NCBI GenBank assembly: GCA_964496695.1
Contig: CAZCBE010000023.1
Coordinates: forward strand, 1-64,000
Direction of reading: 5' to 3'
DNA: 64,000 bases
Origin: SXTU01 sp964496695
Lineage (GTDB): Bacteria; Verrucomicrobiota; Verrucomicrobiia; Limisphaerales; SXTU01
Below, piece by piece: positions 1 through 7,887 of the stretch. The notes under the pieces were generated by a model. That model saw only the letters and a list, made by a program, of their open reading frames with translations, was not told where the DNA came from and ran no database searches. Each line of letters begins with the position of its first letter. The stretch's first letter is position 1. The position numbers and the translations under genes were made by a program.

Positions 1-72
1 CCGCAAGCCCGCCAAACGGTGCTTGCCCTTTCAAACTGAATCGTTCCGGCTAAGGGTTGAGCCACGCTGCTG

Positions 73-88
73 CCATGGGGTGTAACCC
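73..88 (-). repeat. GGGGT/ACCCC-ATGG element, copy 1 (TAC subtype)
   Basis: On the minus strand the sequence reads GGGTTACACCCCATGG. It belongs to a nine-copy family in this window. Its ATG opens an eight-codon frame that ends in TAG at 52-50. It points out of the window to the left, so its target gene is not visible. Confidence 0.6.
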
Positions 89-340
89 GGCTGCTGCGGC
101 TAAAAGACGGATGAAGGGGCTGAAAACTACTCCGTTGATCGAACTCCGGCCTCCATCATCAACCGGGGAAATTCTTTGTTGATCGAGTAGACATCCGTGA
201 TGTCGGTGTAAAGCCAGTCTGCCTCCATCGCGTTGGCCATTGCCTTGAGATGCTGATGGCGCCCCGGATGGCAGTCGGGTGAGTAGCTGGCGGTCCAGTT
301 CGTCGGGTCCCATACGGAACATGGGCTCACGTTCAGGGTC

Positions 341-354
341 GGGTTACACCCCAT
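341..354 (+). repeat. GGGGT/ACCCC element, copy 2 (TAC subtype, ATAC end)
   Basis: Plus-strand GGGTTACACCCCAT, inverted relative to copy 1 and about 250 bases away. This copy ends in ATAC, not ATGG, so it lacks the ATG. It lies 247 bases upstream of the gene at 602. Confidence 0.55.
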
Positions 355-601
355 ACGAAGTCTGATGTTCCTGCCCTAGCGTCCCCAATCTCATTGGCGT
401 TGGAACAACTTCGCCATCTCGCTGACTCCAAATACAACCAAAGCTGAACTGACCGAGCCCACTTCTGAACACCTCGCATCGACGTGGAGTATTGGTGGCC
501 ATGGCCACAATCCTCATCGTGAACTGAGCTCGTGAAACGGAAGACGCGGCAAGCTTCGACCCACGAGGTGCGTTGCGTTCAGCCGCCAAAGCGAAGTTCC
601 T

Positions 602-1135
602 ATGTCAAAGCACTCCGTCTTCTGCATCGCCACCACGCGCAAACAGGCTGACACCATCGGCAGCCTGCTCAGCCTTGCGGGTTTCTCCAACACCGACATA
701 TCCGTGCTGTTCCCGGACAAAGGCGTGACGCGTGATTTCGCGCACGAGATGCACACCAAGGCCCCGGAGGGAGCAGTCACCGGCAGCCTCATCGGCGGGG
801 TGCTGGGCTGGGTCGCTGGGATTGCCGCCCTGGTCATTCCGGGCGCCGGCTCTTTCATTGCAGCCGGGCCGGTCATGGTGGCCTTGAGCGGCGCGGCGGT
901 CGGTGCCGCCGTCGGCGGAATCACTGGCGGGCTGGTCGGCCTGGGCATTCCTGAGATCCAGGCCAAGTGTTATGAAGGCAAGGTCAAGGCCGGCAATTTC
1001 CTGATCGCGGTGCATGCCGAGAACCCGGCGGAGATCGCCCAGGCCAAGGGGATATTCGTCCATGCCGGGGCGCAGGACATCTCCACCACCGGTGAGGCGG
1101 CCACGCCCGTGGACGGCCTGGCTGGCAACCCCTGA
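602..1135 (+). CDS. Small glycine-zipper membrane protein, general stress protein (YflT/GSP17M)-like
   Basis: Protein of 177 residues. The N-terminal half (about 1-60) resembles the general-stress YflT/17M fold, with a short beta strand ending in FCIATT and an FSNTDISVLFPD segment. Residues 60-120 form a long Gly/Ala-rich stretch with GAVTGSLIGGVLG and GGITGGLVGLG, a glycine-zipper pattern typical of membrane insertion. The C-terminal part (KAGNFLIAVHAENPAEIAQAK) returns to a soluble alpha/beta pattern as in this family. Family members are linked to general stress, but the function here is not known. The start at 602 is the first ATG of the frame and has no strong ribosome site. It is followed by co-directional signalling genes. 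Confidence 0.6.
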   Translation: MSKHSVFCIATTRKQADTIGSLLSLAGFSNTDISVLFPDKGVTRDFAHEMHTKAPEGAVTGSLIGGVLGWVAGIAALVIPGAGSFIAAGPVMVALSGAAVGAAVGGITGGLVGLGIPEIQAKCYEGKVKAGNFLIAVHAENPAEIAQAKGIFVHAGAQDISTTGEAATPVDGLAGNP

Positions 1136-1178
1136 GCGTCTCGCCCATGCCCACGAGCGGCGCAAACCTGAACCGACG

Positions 1179-1646
1179 ATGAATGCCCCCCACCCCGCGC
1201 CCTCACCGATGCCCGCCGCCACCGCCACCGCCGTGGTGGACGCGACGACCGCCCCCCTCGCCGACGGCCATTGTCCCTTTGCCGAACCCATCGGAATGAT
1301 CCGCGCCGTGCCGGATTCAGTTCCAGCGTCTCCCCAGGCACCCAGCACGTTCGTGGCGCTGAGCAAGTTCGTCGTCGCCAATGACAAGGTGGCCGAGGTG
1401 AAGGCGGCGTTCCGGCAGCGGCCGCATCTGGTGGATGGTCAGCCCGGCTTCGTGCGCATGGAGGTCTTCAGCCCGCTCGACCGGCCGGCGGAGATCTGGC
1501 TGGTCACCTACTGGACGGAGGAGACGAGCTTCCGCGAGTGGCACCACAGCCATCTCTACCATGAGTCGCACAAGGGCATTCCCAAGGGCTTGAAGCTGGT
1601 GCCAGGCGAAACCGAAATCCGCAGCTTTGAACATGTGGCTTCCTGA
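1179..1646 (+). CDS. Antibiotic biosynthesis monooxygenase (ABM) domain protein
   Basis: Protein of 155 residues counted from the ATG at 1179; the frame is open further upstream but there overlaps the previous gene out of frame. Residues 1-55 are low-complexity Ala/Pro. From about 58 comes a single ABM ferredoxin-like fold: FVALSKFVV, a helix with VAEVKAAFRQRP, GFVRMEVFSP, then EIWLVTYWTEETSFREW and an H-rich HSHLYHESHKG segment. ABM proteins include haem-degrading enzymes and small oxygenases; the substrate cannot be told. The stop is 2 bases before the start of the B12-binding protein, so the two are probably co-transcribed and co-translated. A haem or tetrapyrrole link to that neighbour is plausible but inferred. 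Confidence 0.65.
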   Translation: MNAPHPAPSPMPAATATAVVDATTAPLADGHCPFAEPIGMIRAVPDSVPASPQAPSTFVALSKFVVANDKVAEVKAAFRQRPHLVDGQPGFVRMEVFSPLDRPAEIWLVTYWTEETSFREWHHSHLYHESHKGIPKGLKLVPGETEIRSFEHVAS

Positions 1647-1648
1647 AG

Positions 1649-2731
1649 ATGACGGCGAACCCTTCACCGCACCCAGCCCTGGGTGAGCAACTGCGCCAGC
1701 AGCAGGCCGCGCTGGCCGAGGGGCTGGTGAGCCGGCAGTTCGCCGCCCAGCCGGAGCTGGCGCAGCGTTACGGCCCGGCGGGCCGCGAGAAATGTTTGCA
1801 GGATGCGAACTATCACCTCGGGTTTCTGGCCGATGCGATGGACGCGGGCAATCCCGCACTGTTCGCCAACTACGTTGCCTGGGCCAAGGTCATGCTCGGC
1901 AAGCGTGGCATTCCGGCAGGCGATCTGGCGCGGCATCTGGAGTTCACCCGCGCGGTCGTCGGCCCGGCCTTGGCCGGCGCGGCGGGTGTGCTGGCGGTGG
2001 AATACCTCAATGCCGGGCTGGCGCGGCTCCCGTCCCTGCCGACGGAGCTGCCCACCTGCCTCGTGGCAGACGCACCGCAGGCGGGATTGGCGCGCGCGTA
2101 TCTGGACGCGCTCCTCAAGGGCGAACGTCACATCGCCAGCCGCCTGGTGCTCGACGCGGTGGCCGCCGGAGTGCCGGTGAAGGAGATTTACCTGCACGTC
2201 TTCCAGACGGCGCAATACGAGGTGGGGCGCTTGTGGCAGGTCAACGAAATCAGCGTGGCGCAGGAGCACTACTGCACGGCGGCCACGCAGTTGATCATGT
2301 CGCAGCTCTATCCGCAGGTCTTCGCCTCGGAGAAGGGCGCGGGCACCTTGGTGGCTACCTGTGTGGCGGGGGATTTGCACGAGATCGGAGTGCGGATGGT
2401 GACGGACTTTTTTGAGCTGGACGGGTGGAACACCTTCTACCTCGGGGCCAGCATGCCCGGCCAGTCGGTCGTGGACACCGTGGTGCAGCGCCATGCGCAA
2501 GTGCTCGGCATCTCCGCCACGATCTCGTCCCACCTCCACGCGGTCGGCGAACTGATCGCCAAGGTCCGTGCAAATGAGGCGTGTCGCGGCGTCAAAATTC
2601 TGGTCGGCGGATATCCTTTCCTGGTCGCGCCGGAACTGTGGCGGAAGCTCGGGGCCGATGGCAGCGCGCCCAATGCGCAGGCGGCCATCACCCTGGCCAA
2701 CCAGTTGGTTGCCGGGGGAGGGCGTGTATGA
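1649..2731 (+). CDS. Cobalamin-binding sensor protein with CarH-type Wx9EH signature, no DNA-binding domain
   Basis: Protein of 360 residues. Residues about 1-135 are a helical region I do not recognise. About 145-215 is a B12-binding helical bundle containing W196 followed, nine residues later, by E206-H207: the Wx9EH signature of the adenosylcobalamin photoreceptors CarH/CarA. About 230-350 is a Rossmann-type B12 domain with DLHEIG, whose H244 is the usual lower axial cobalt ligand. CarH itself has an N-terminal MerR-type helix-turn-helix; here there is none, so the output is probably protein-protein. Its stop overlaps the start of the next histidine kinase (ATGA at 2728-2731), suggesting stoichiometric expression and direct partnership. 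Role as light or B12 sensor is inferred. Alternatives: a corrinoid protein feeding a methyltransferase, but no methyltransferase gene is near. Confidence 0.8.
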   Translation: MTANPSPHPALGEQLRQQQAALAEGLVSRQFAAQPELAQRYGPAGREKCLQDANYHLGFLADAMDAGNPALFANYVAWAKVMLGKRGIPAGDLARHLEFTRAVVGPALAGAAGVLAVEYLNAGLARLPSLPTELPTCLVADAPQAGLARAYLDALLKGERHIASRLVLDAVAAGVPVKEIYLHVFQTAQYEVGRLWQVNEISVAQEHYCTAATQLIMSQLYPQVFASEKGAGTLVATCVAGDLHEIGVRMVTDFFELDGWNTFYLGASMPGQSVVDTVVQRHAQVLGISATISSHLHAVGELIAKVRANEACRGVKILVGGYPFLVAPELWRKLGADGSAPNAQAAITLANQLVAGGGRV

Positions 2732-3930
2732 ATCCGCGTGACGAGGACAAGGGCATCGCCCTTCTCTGCGCGCCCGACGGCTCGATTCTCAAAATCATCC
2801 GTGATGAACTCGGCCTGCCCCTGCCGCTCCAGACCGCCTCCACGATCGTCAACCTCGTGGATGGACAGTCAGCCGCCAAAGCCTGGGATTTTCTCACCGC
2901 GCTGAACGAGCGCCAGGCCGTCTTCGACTGCGAACTGAGCATGACCGTGGCTGGCCAGCTCACGCCGCTGCACTTCGCCGGGGCGGAGCACGAGGGGAAG
3001 CTCATGGTCGTGGCGGCCCGGAGCAGCTCCGGCCTGGCGCGGTTCCACGAGGAGCTGATGTCCATCAACAACGAACAGACCAACGCCCTGCGCGCCGCCC
3101 ACAAGGAACTCAGCCAGCAAAACCGCCCGGATACCGTGCGCGACAGCCGGCTCTACGAAGACCTCTCCCGCCTCAACAACGAGCTGGCCAACCTGCAGCG
3201 CGAGATGGTGAAGAAGAACGTCGAGCTGGAGCGTTTGAACGAGCAGAAGAACCGTTTCCTCGGCATGGCCGCCCACGACCTGCGCAACCCGCTGGGAGTG
3301 ATCCGCACCTATTCGGAGTTCCTCGAAACCGAGGCCGCTGCCGTGCTGAATGAGGAGCAGCGGGAGTTTGTCACAACCATCAAGGAAACGAGCGAGTTCA
3401 TGCTCCGCATGGTCACCGACCTATTAGATGTCTCGGCGATCGAGGCCGGCGAACTGAAGCTGGACCGGCAACCCGCCGACCTGGCCCACCTCGTGCGCCG
3501 CAACGTGACGCTGAACCGGGTGCTGGCCGCAAAGAAGGACATCGCCATCGAGTTTGAGCCGCCCGCCGCGTTCCCGGAGTTCAGCTTCGATGCTGGCAAG
3601 ATCGAGCAGGTGCTCAACAACCTTCTGAGCAATGCCGTCAAGTTCTCCCATCGCGGCACCACGGTGCGCGTCCGGGTGACGGCGGCGGATGGATTCGCGA
3701 CCGTGGCCGTGCAAGACCAGGGGCAGGGCATCCCGGCGGCGGACCTGCCCAAGCTGTTCAAGCCCTTCAGCCGCACGAGCGTGTCCAGCACGGCGGGCGA
3801 GCAGAGCACCGGCCTGGGGCTGGCCATCGTTCGGCGCATGGTCGAGGGCCACGGCGGCCGCATCTGGGTTGAAAGTGTCGTCGGGGAAGGCTCGACCTTC
3901 TTTTTCACCCTCCCGCTTGCCGCTCCCTGA
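2728..3930 (+). CDS. Soluble sensor histidine kinase (HisKA/HATPase), partner of the B12 sensor
   Basis: Protein of 400 residues from the ATG overlapping the previous stop by 4 bases; a longer frame exists upstream but lies inside the B12 gene. No membrane segment is visible. Residues about 10-105 look like a degenerate PAS domain, 110-170 a coiled coil (NNELANLQREMVKKNVELER), then HisKA with the phospho-acceptor H183 in AAHDLRNPLG. The HATPase domain has an N box (LNNLLSNAVKFS), G1 (DQGQGIPAADLP), and G2 (STGLGLAIVRRM). There is no receiver domain, so it must phosphorylate a separate regulator, the nearest being the CheY-like protein at 11191 or the hybrid kinases downstream. Being cytosolic and translationally coupled to the B12 protein, it likely takes its input from that protein. 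Confidence 0.85.
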   Translation: MNPRDEDKGIALLCAPDGSILKIIRDELGLPLPLQTASTIVNLVDGQSAAKAWDFLTALNERQAVFDCELSMTVAGQLTPLHFAGAEHEGKLMVVAARSSSGLARFHEELMSINNEQTNALRAAHKELSQQNRPDTVRDSRLYEDLSRLNNELANLQREMVKKNVELERLNEQKNRFLGMAAHDLRNPLGVIRTYSEFLETEAAAVLNEEQREFVTTIKETSEFMLRMVTDLLDVSAIEAGELKLDRQPADLAHLVRRNVTLNRVLAAKKDIAIEFEPPAAFPEFSFDAGKIEQVLNNLLSNAVKFSHRGTTVRVRVTAADGFATVAVQDQGQGIPAADLPKLFKPFSRTSVSSTAGEQSTGLGLAIVRRMVEGHGGRIWVESVVGEGSTFFFTLPLAAP

Positions 3931-3944
3931 ACCCGCGCCTCGCT

Positions 3945-4135
3945 TGAACCCGAAGCGGCGGCGGCGAAGCCGCCGGGTAGCACAGGCCACCGGCCTGTGC
4001 CGAGCGGCTGCCAGCCGCTCGGAATGACGGGGAGGTTTGAACTGTTTCGGGCCGCTTTGACCAAGAGGGCTGTCTCGTCATTCCGTCGGGCCGGTGGCCC
4101 GACGGCACGGGCTGGTAGCCCGTGCCACCCCGTTG
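3945..4135. repeat. Cluster of short perfect palindromes (REP-like)
   Basis: The spacer between two kinase genes holds consecutive GC-rich hairpins: 3980-4000 (9-base arms GCACAGGCC, 3-base loop), 4001-4021 (10-base arms, 1-base loop), 4083-4105 (10-base arms) and 4104-4126 (10-base arms GGCACGGGCT). The last two overlap by two bases, and a less perfect one precedes at about 3952. There is no T run, so these look like REP-type repeats, not classical terminators, though they could still protect the upstream mRNA 3' end. Confidence 0.6.
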
Positions 4136-4156
4136 CTTCGGCGTTGCGCCCCACTT

Positions 4157-4174
4157 GGGGTGAAGACCCCATGG
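4157..4174 (+). repeat. GGGGT/ACCCC-ATGG element, copy 3 (GAAG subtype)
   Basis: GGGGTGAAGACCCCATGG. Its ATG (4171) is in frame with the kinase that starts at 4213, so here the element could even supply the start codon and 14 extra residues. With copy 4 it shares 20 identical bases, TTGGGGTGAAGACCCCATGG. Confidence 0.7.
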
Positions 4175-4212
4175 AACACTTGCGGAGAAGGCCTAATTTT
4201 CTTAACTGGCCC

Positions 4213-7200
4213 ATGGACGCAATCTCTCCCTCTCCCGCCCCGACTATCCTCGTCGTGGACGACAACGCCCTCGGGCTGAAGGCGGCCGTGCGGATTCTCC
4301 AGCAGGCTGGCTATACGGTGGCGCAAGCCGCCGCCGGCACTGAGGCCCTGCGCCAAGTGCGCGCACTCCGGCCCGCCCTTGTGCTGCTGGATGTGGTGAT
4401 GCCGGACATCTCCGGCACGGAAGTGCTCCGGCAGATTCGCGCGGACCCGGACTTGGCGGGCGTCGCCGTCGTCCTGTTCAGCGCGCAACTGACCCAGTCG
4501 GACCAGCAGGCCGCCGGCTTGGATGCGGGCGCGGACGGTTACATCATTCGGCCCATTTCCAATCAGGAACTGGTGGCCCGAGTGCGCTCCCAACTGCGGC
4601 AGCGCGAACTCACGGTGCAGTTGCGGGCCAGCGAGGCCCAGTATCGCCGGCTGTTTGAGGCGGCGAAGGACGGCATCCTCATCCTCAATGCCGAGACGGG
4701 GATGATCGAGGACGTGAATCCCTTCTTGACCGAACTGCTGGGCTTCACGCGGGCAGAGGTGCTGCAAAGGAAGGTCTGGGAGCTGGGCTGCTTCAAGCAT
4801 CTGATCGCCAACCAGGAGAAGTTCGCGGAGTTGCAGCGGGTCGGCTATGCCCGCTATGAAGATCTGCCGCTGGAGACTGCGGAGGGCCGTAAAGTGGACG
4901 TGGAGTTTGTCAGCAATGTCTATGAAGTGAACGGCGCGAAGGTGGTCCAGTGCAACATCCGCAACATCACCGAGCGCAAGCGGTCGGAGGAGGAGCTGCG
5001 CTGGAAAACCGCGCTGCTGGAGGCCGAGGTGGACGCGACGCTCGACGGCATTCTGGTGGTGGACTCGCAGGGAAAGAAGATTCTCCAGAACCAGCGCATG
5101 ATTGATTTATGGAAGCTTCCTCCCGCGATCGCCACTGACTCGGACGACGCGAACGCGCTTGATCACGCGTTCAGCCAGGCCCGGAACCCCGAGGCGTTCC
5201 TGGCCAAGGTGCGTCACCTTTACGCACATCCCGATGAGGTCAGCGAGGATGAAATCGAACTCAAGGACGGCACAGTGCTGGACCGCTACTCCTCGCCCGT
5301 GCGGGGCAAGGACGGCCAGCACTACGGTCGCATCTGGGCGTTTCGAGACATCACGCAGCGGAAGCAGGCGGAGCAGGCGCTGCGGGCCAGCGAGGAGAAA
5401 TACAAGGGCCTCTTCGAGAAGACGCGGGACGCCATCATGACCCTGGGGCCGCCGGACTGGCGGTTCACCTCCGGCAATCCTGCCGCCGTGCAGTTGTTTG
5501 GGGCGAAGGACGAGGCAGAGTTTGTCGCCCACGGGCCGGCGGACGCCTCTCCCGCGCGGCAGCCGGATGGGGCCTCCTCCGCCGAGAAAGCCGGCCGGAT
5601 GATCGCGAAGGCCATGCGCGATGGCTCGCATTTCTTCGAGTGGACCCACCGTCGGTTAGGCGGCGTGGAGTTTCTCGCCGACGTGCTGCTGACCCGCGTG
5701 GTGCTCGGGGACGGGACGAAGATGCTCCATGCCACCGTCCGCGACATCACCGAGCGCAAGCAGGCGGAGCAGGCGTTGCGTGAGAAAGAGCACCTGCTGT
5801 CGGAATCGCAGCGGCTCGGGCATGTCGGAAGCTGGTTCCTCGACGCGGCCGGGGCGATGGCCTGGTCGGAGGAGATGTATCATATTTACGGGGTTTCGCC
5901 GGCCACGTTCACTCCGAGTGCTGAGGCTTTGCTCCAGTTGATGCATCCGGACGACCGTTCGGCGATGCAGGCCTGGATCAGCGCCTGCGCGGCGGGAGCC
6001 AAACCCGGCAATTTGGAATTTCGCATCACCCAGCCCGACGGCACGGTCCGTTATATCATGGGCCGCGGCGAGGTGGTCCATGATGCGGCGAACAACTTTC
6101 TCCACATGGCCGGCACCGCGCAGGACATCACGCGCGACAAGCTGGCGCAGGCGGAGCGGATGCGGCTGACGCGGCAGATGGAACTGCTGCTGGAATCCAC
6201 CGACCAGGGCATCAACGGCATGGACCTGGCGGGCCGCTGCACCTTCATCAACCGGGCCGGGGCCGAGATGTTTCGCTGCACGCCAGCGGAGGCGCTCGGA
6301 CAGGACATGCATGCCATGGTGCATCACCACAAGGCGGACGGCTCGCCCTACCCGGCGGCGGAGTGCCCGACGCTGGACGTCTTCCGCCGCGACCAGAGCT
6401 GCCATCTGGACACGGAAGTCTTCTGGCGGCGGGACGGGACTTCCTTCCCGGTGGACTATTCCTCCCACCCCATCCGGGAGGATGGCGTCATCGCCGGCGC
6501 GGTGGTCACGTTCAACGACATCACTGAGAAGAAAAAACTCGCGGCGGAGTTCCTGCGCAGCCAGCGCATGGAGGGCATCGGCGCGCTGGCCGGCGGCATC
6601 GCCCACGACCTGAACAACGCGCTCGCGCCCATTCTCATGAGTGTCGAGATCCTAAAGCTGACCAACACGGACCCCGAGAAATGCCGTATCCTCGACACGA
6701 TCTACGACTGCGCGCGGCGCGGCGCGAACATGGTCAAGCAGATCCTGACCTTCGCCCGCGGCACCGAAGGCGAGCGCGGCGTGGTCCAGCCCCGGCATCT
6801 CGTCCAGGAGATGATTGACATGACCCGCCACACCTTTCCCAAGGCCATTCAAATCCGCACTGCCGTCGCTCCGAACATCTGGACGCTGCTGGGCAACCCG
6901 ACCCAACTGCACCAGATCCTCCTGAACCTCTGCGTCAACGCCCGTGACGCCATGCCCGCCGGCGGCACCCTCACGCTGGCCGCCGAGAACGTCCTTCTGG
7001 ATGCCACGGGGGCCGAAGTGTCTCCCGATGCCAAGCCCGGACCGTATGTGGCCCTGACCGTGAAGGACACCGGCACGGGGATGACGCCGGAGGTGCGGGC
7101 CCGGCTCTTCGAGGCGTTCTTCACCACCAAGGCCCCGGGCAAGGGCACCGGCCTGGGCCTCACCACGGTGCACAACATCGCCAAGGAACACGGCGGGTTC

Positions 7201-7734
7201 CTCACCGTGGACAGCGAGGTGGGCCGGGGCAGCACGTTCAAAGTCTTTCTCCCCGCCCAGCCGGATGCGGTGGCCGCAGCCGCCCCCACCGAACGGCCCG
7301 CGCTGCCGATGGGCAATGGCGAACTCATCCTCGTGGTGGACGACGAGGCCGTCATCCGCAGCATCGCGCAGCAGACGCTGGAGGCCTATGGCTACCGGGT
7401 TGTGACGGCGGAAGACGGTGCACAAGCTGTCGGGGTGTGCGCAGCATCTGACCGGGCTCCAACTGCTCATCACGGACATGGACATGCCCGTCATGGACGG
7501 CCGGGCGAGCATCCGCGCGATCCGGTCCCTGCTGCCCCGGCTGCCGGTCATCGTCGCCAGCGGGTCAGGTTCCGACGCCCCGTCGGATGCCCGTGCCGTG
7601 AAGGAACTCAATGGGCAGGCCTTTCTCCGCAAGCCTTACAGTGCGGACGATCTGATCCGCATGGTGCATGCGGTGCTGCACCAGGCGGCTTCAGCCTAGG
7701 CAGCGTTTTACCGTGGTGCGGTTGCTCTCGGTGA
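4213..7734 (+). CDS. Hybrid histidine kinase: REC, five PAS, HisKA, HATPase, frameshifted C-terminal REC
   Basis: About 1170 residues from the ATG at 4213; an in-frame ATG at 4171 is part of the repeat element. Order: receiver (10-125, D60 in LLDVVMP, but R113 replaces the near-invariant Lys before Pro), PAS domains near 137, 265, 395, 525 and 655, HisKA with H798 in GGIAHDLNNALAP, HATPase with LLNLCVNARDAMPAGG and GTGLGLTTVHNIA, then a second receiver beginning LILVVDDEAVIRS. That receiver is broken: after EDGAQAVGVC (about 7440) the true continuation (AQHLTGLQLLITDMDMPVMD to KPYSADDL) lies in another frame ending at 7699. Two bases seem missing in a GC repeat. As written, the protein ends in a non-homologous tail at 7734. 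No membrane segment; cytosolic sensor. Confidence 0.8.
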   Translation: MDAISPSPAPTILVVDDNALGLKAAVRILQQAGYTVAQAAAGTEALRQVRALRPALVLLDVVMPDISGTEVLRQIRADPDLAGVAVVLFSAQLTQSDQQAAGLDAGADGYIIRPISNQELVARVRSQLRQRELTVQLRASEAQYRRLFEAAKDGILILNAETGMIEDVNPFLTELLGFTRAEVLQRKVWELGCFKHLIANQEKFAELQRVGYARYEDLPLETAEGRKVDVEFVSNVYEVNGAKVVQCNIRNITERKRSEEELRWKTALLEAEVDATLDGILVVDSQGKKILQNQRMIDLWKLPPAIATDSDDANALDHAFSQARNPEAFLAKVRHLYAHPDEVSEDEIELKDGTVLDRYSSPVRGKDGQHYGRIWAFRDITQRKQAEQALRASEEKYKGLFEKTRDAIMTLGPPDWRFTSGNPAAVQLFGAKDEAEFVAHGPADASPARQPDGASSAEKAGRMIAKAMRDGSHFFEWTHRRLGGVEFLADVLLTRVVLGDGTKMLHATVRDITERKQAEQALREKEHLLSESQRLGHVGSWFLDAAGAMAWSEEMYHIYGVSPATFTPSAEALLQLMHPDDRSAMQAWISACAAGAKPGNLEFRITQPDGTVRYIMGRGEVVHDAANNFLHMAGTAQDITRDKLAQAERMRLTRQMELLLESTDQGINGMDLAGRCTFINRAGAEMFRCTPAEALGQDMHAMVHHHKADGSPYPAAECPTLDVFRRDQSCHLDTEVFWRRDGTSFPVDYSSHPIREDGVIAGAVVTFNDITEKKKLAAEFLRSQRMEGIGALAGGIAHDLNNALAPILMSVEILKLTNTDPEKCRILDTIYDCARRGANMVKQILTFARGTEGERGVVQPRHLVQEMIDMTRHTFPKAIQIRTAVAPNIWTLLGNPTQLHQILLNLCVNARDAMPAGGTLTLAAENVLLDATGAEVSPDAKPGPYVALTVKDTGTGMTPEVRARLFEAFFTTKAPGKGTGLGLTTVHNIAKEHGGFLTVDSEVGRGSTFKVFLPAQPDAVAAAAPTERPALPMGNGELILVVDDEAVIRSIAQQTLEAYGYRVVTAEDGAQAVGVCAASDRAPTAHHGHGHARHGRPGEHPRDPVPAAPAAGHRRQRVRFRRPVGCPCREGTQWAGLSPQALQCGRSDPHGACGAAPGGFSLGSVLPWCGCSR

Positions 7735-7757
7735 CCAAACTTCGCGAGCACTGGCTT

Positions 7758-7775
7758 GGGGTGAAGACCCCATGG
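7758..7775 (+). repeat. GGGGT/ACCCC-ATGG element, copy 4 (GAAG subtype)
   Basis: GGGGTGAAGACCCCATGG, 112 bases before the second hybrid kinase. Its ATG at 7772 opens a 39-codon frame whose TGA (7889-7891) overlaps the kinase ATG at 7888 as ATGA, which would allow translational coupling. Confidence 0.7.
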
Positions 7776-7887
7776 CGTATCAGGCACTGAGCAGGCGAAG
7801 CTTAAGCAGCCACCTCAGCGGCATGAACCGGAACCGCCCGGGACCAGCATGGTCTGATGCTGAGCAGGCTGGCATGGGCCCGGGCCG

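Larger units (their letters stand above)
1..601. other. Intergenic region, no confident gene
   Basis: Apart from the two inverted copies of the GGGGT/ACCCC element (73-88 and 341-354) I see no confident gene here. A minus-strand frame at 127-354 opens in the second element; its last half is protein-like (it contains NKEFPRLMMEAG) but I cannot assign a family, so it may be a remnant. The plus strand ends in the start region of the gene at 602. Confidence 0.4.

Noticed and set aside
7441..7734. Last 97 residues of the first hybrid kinase as a new domain
   Set aside because: They are the receiver domain read in the wrong frame after an indel; the other frame has the full motif set.
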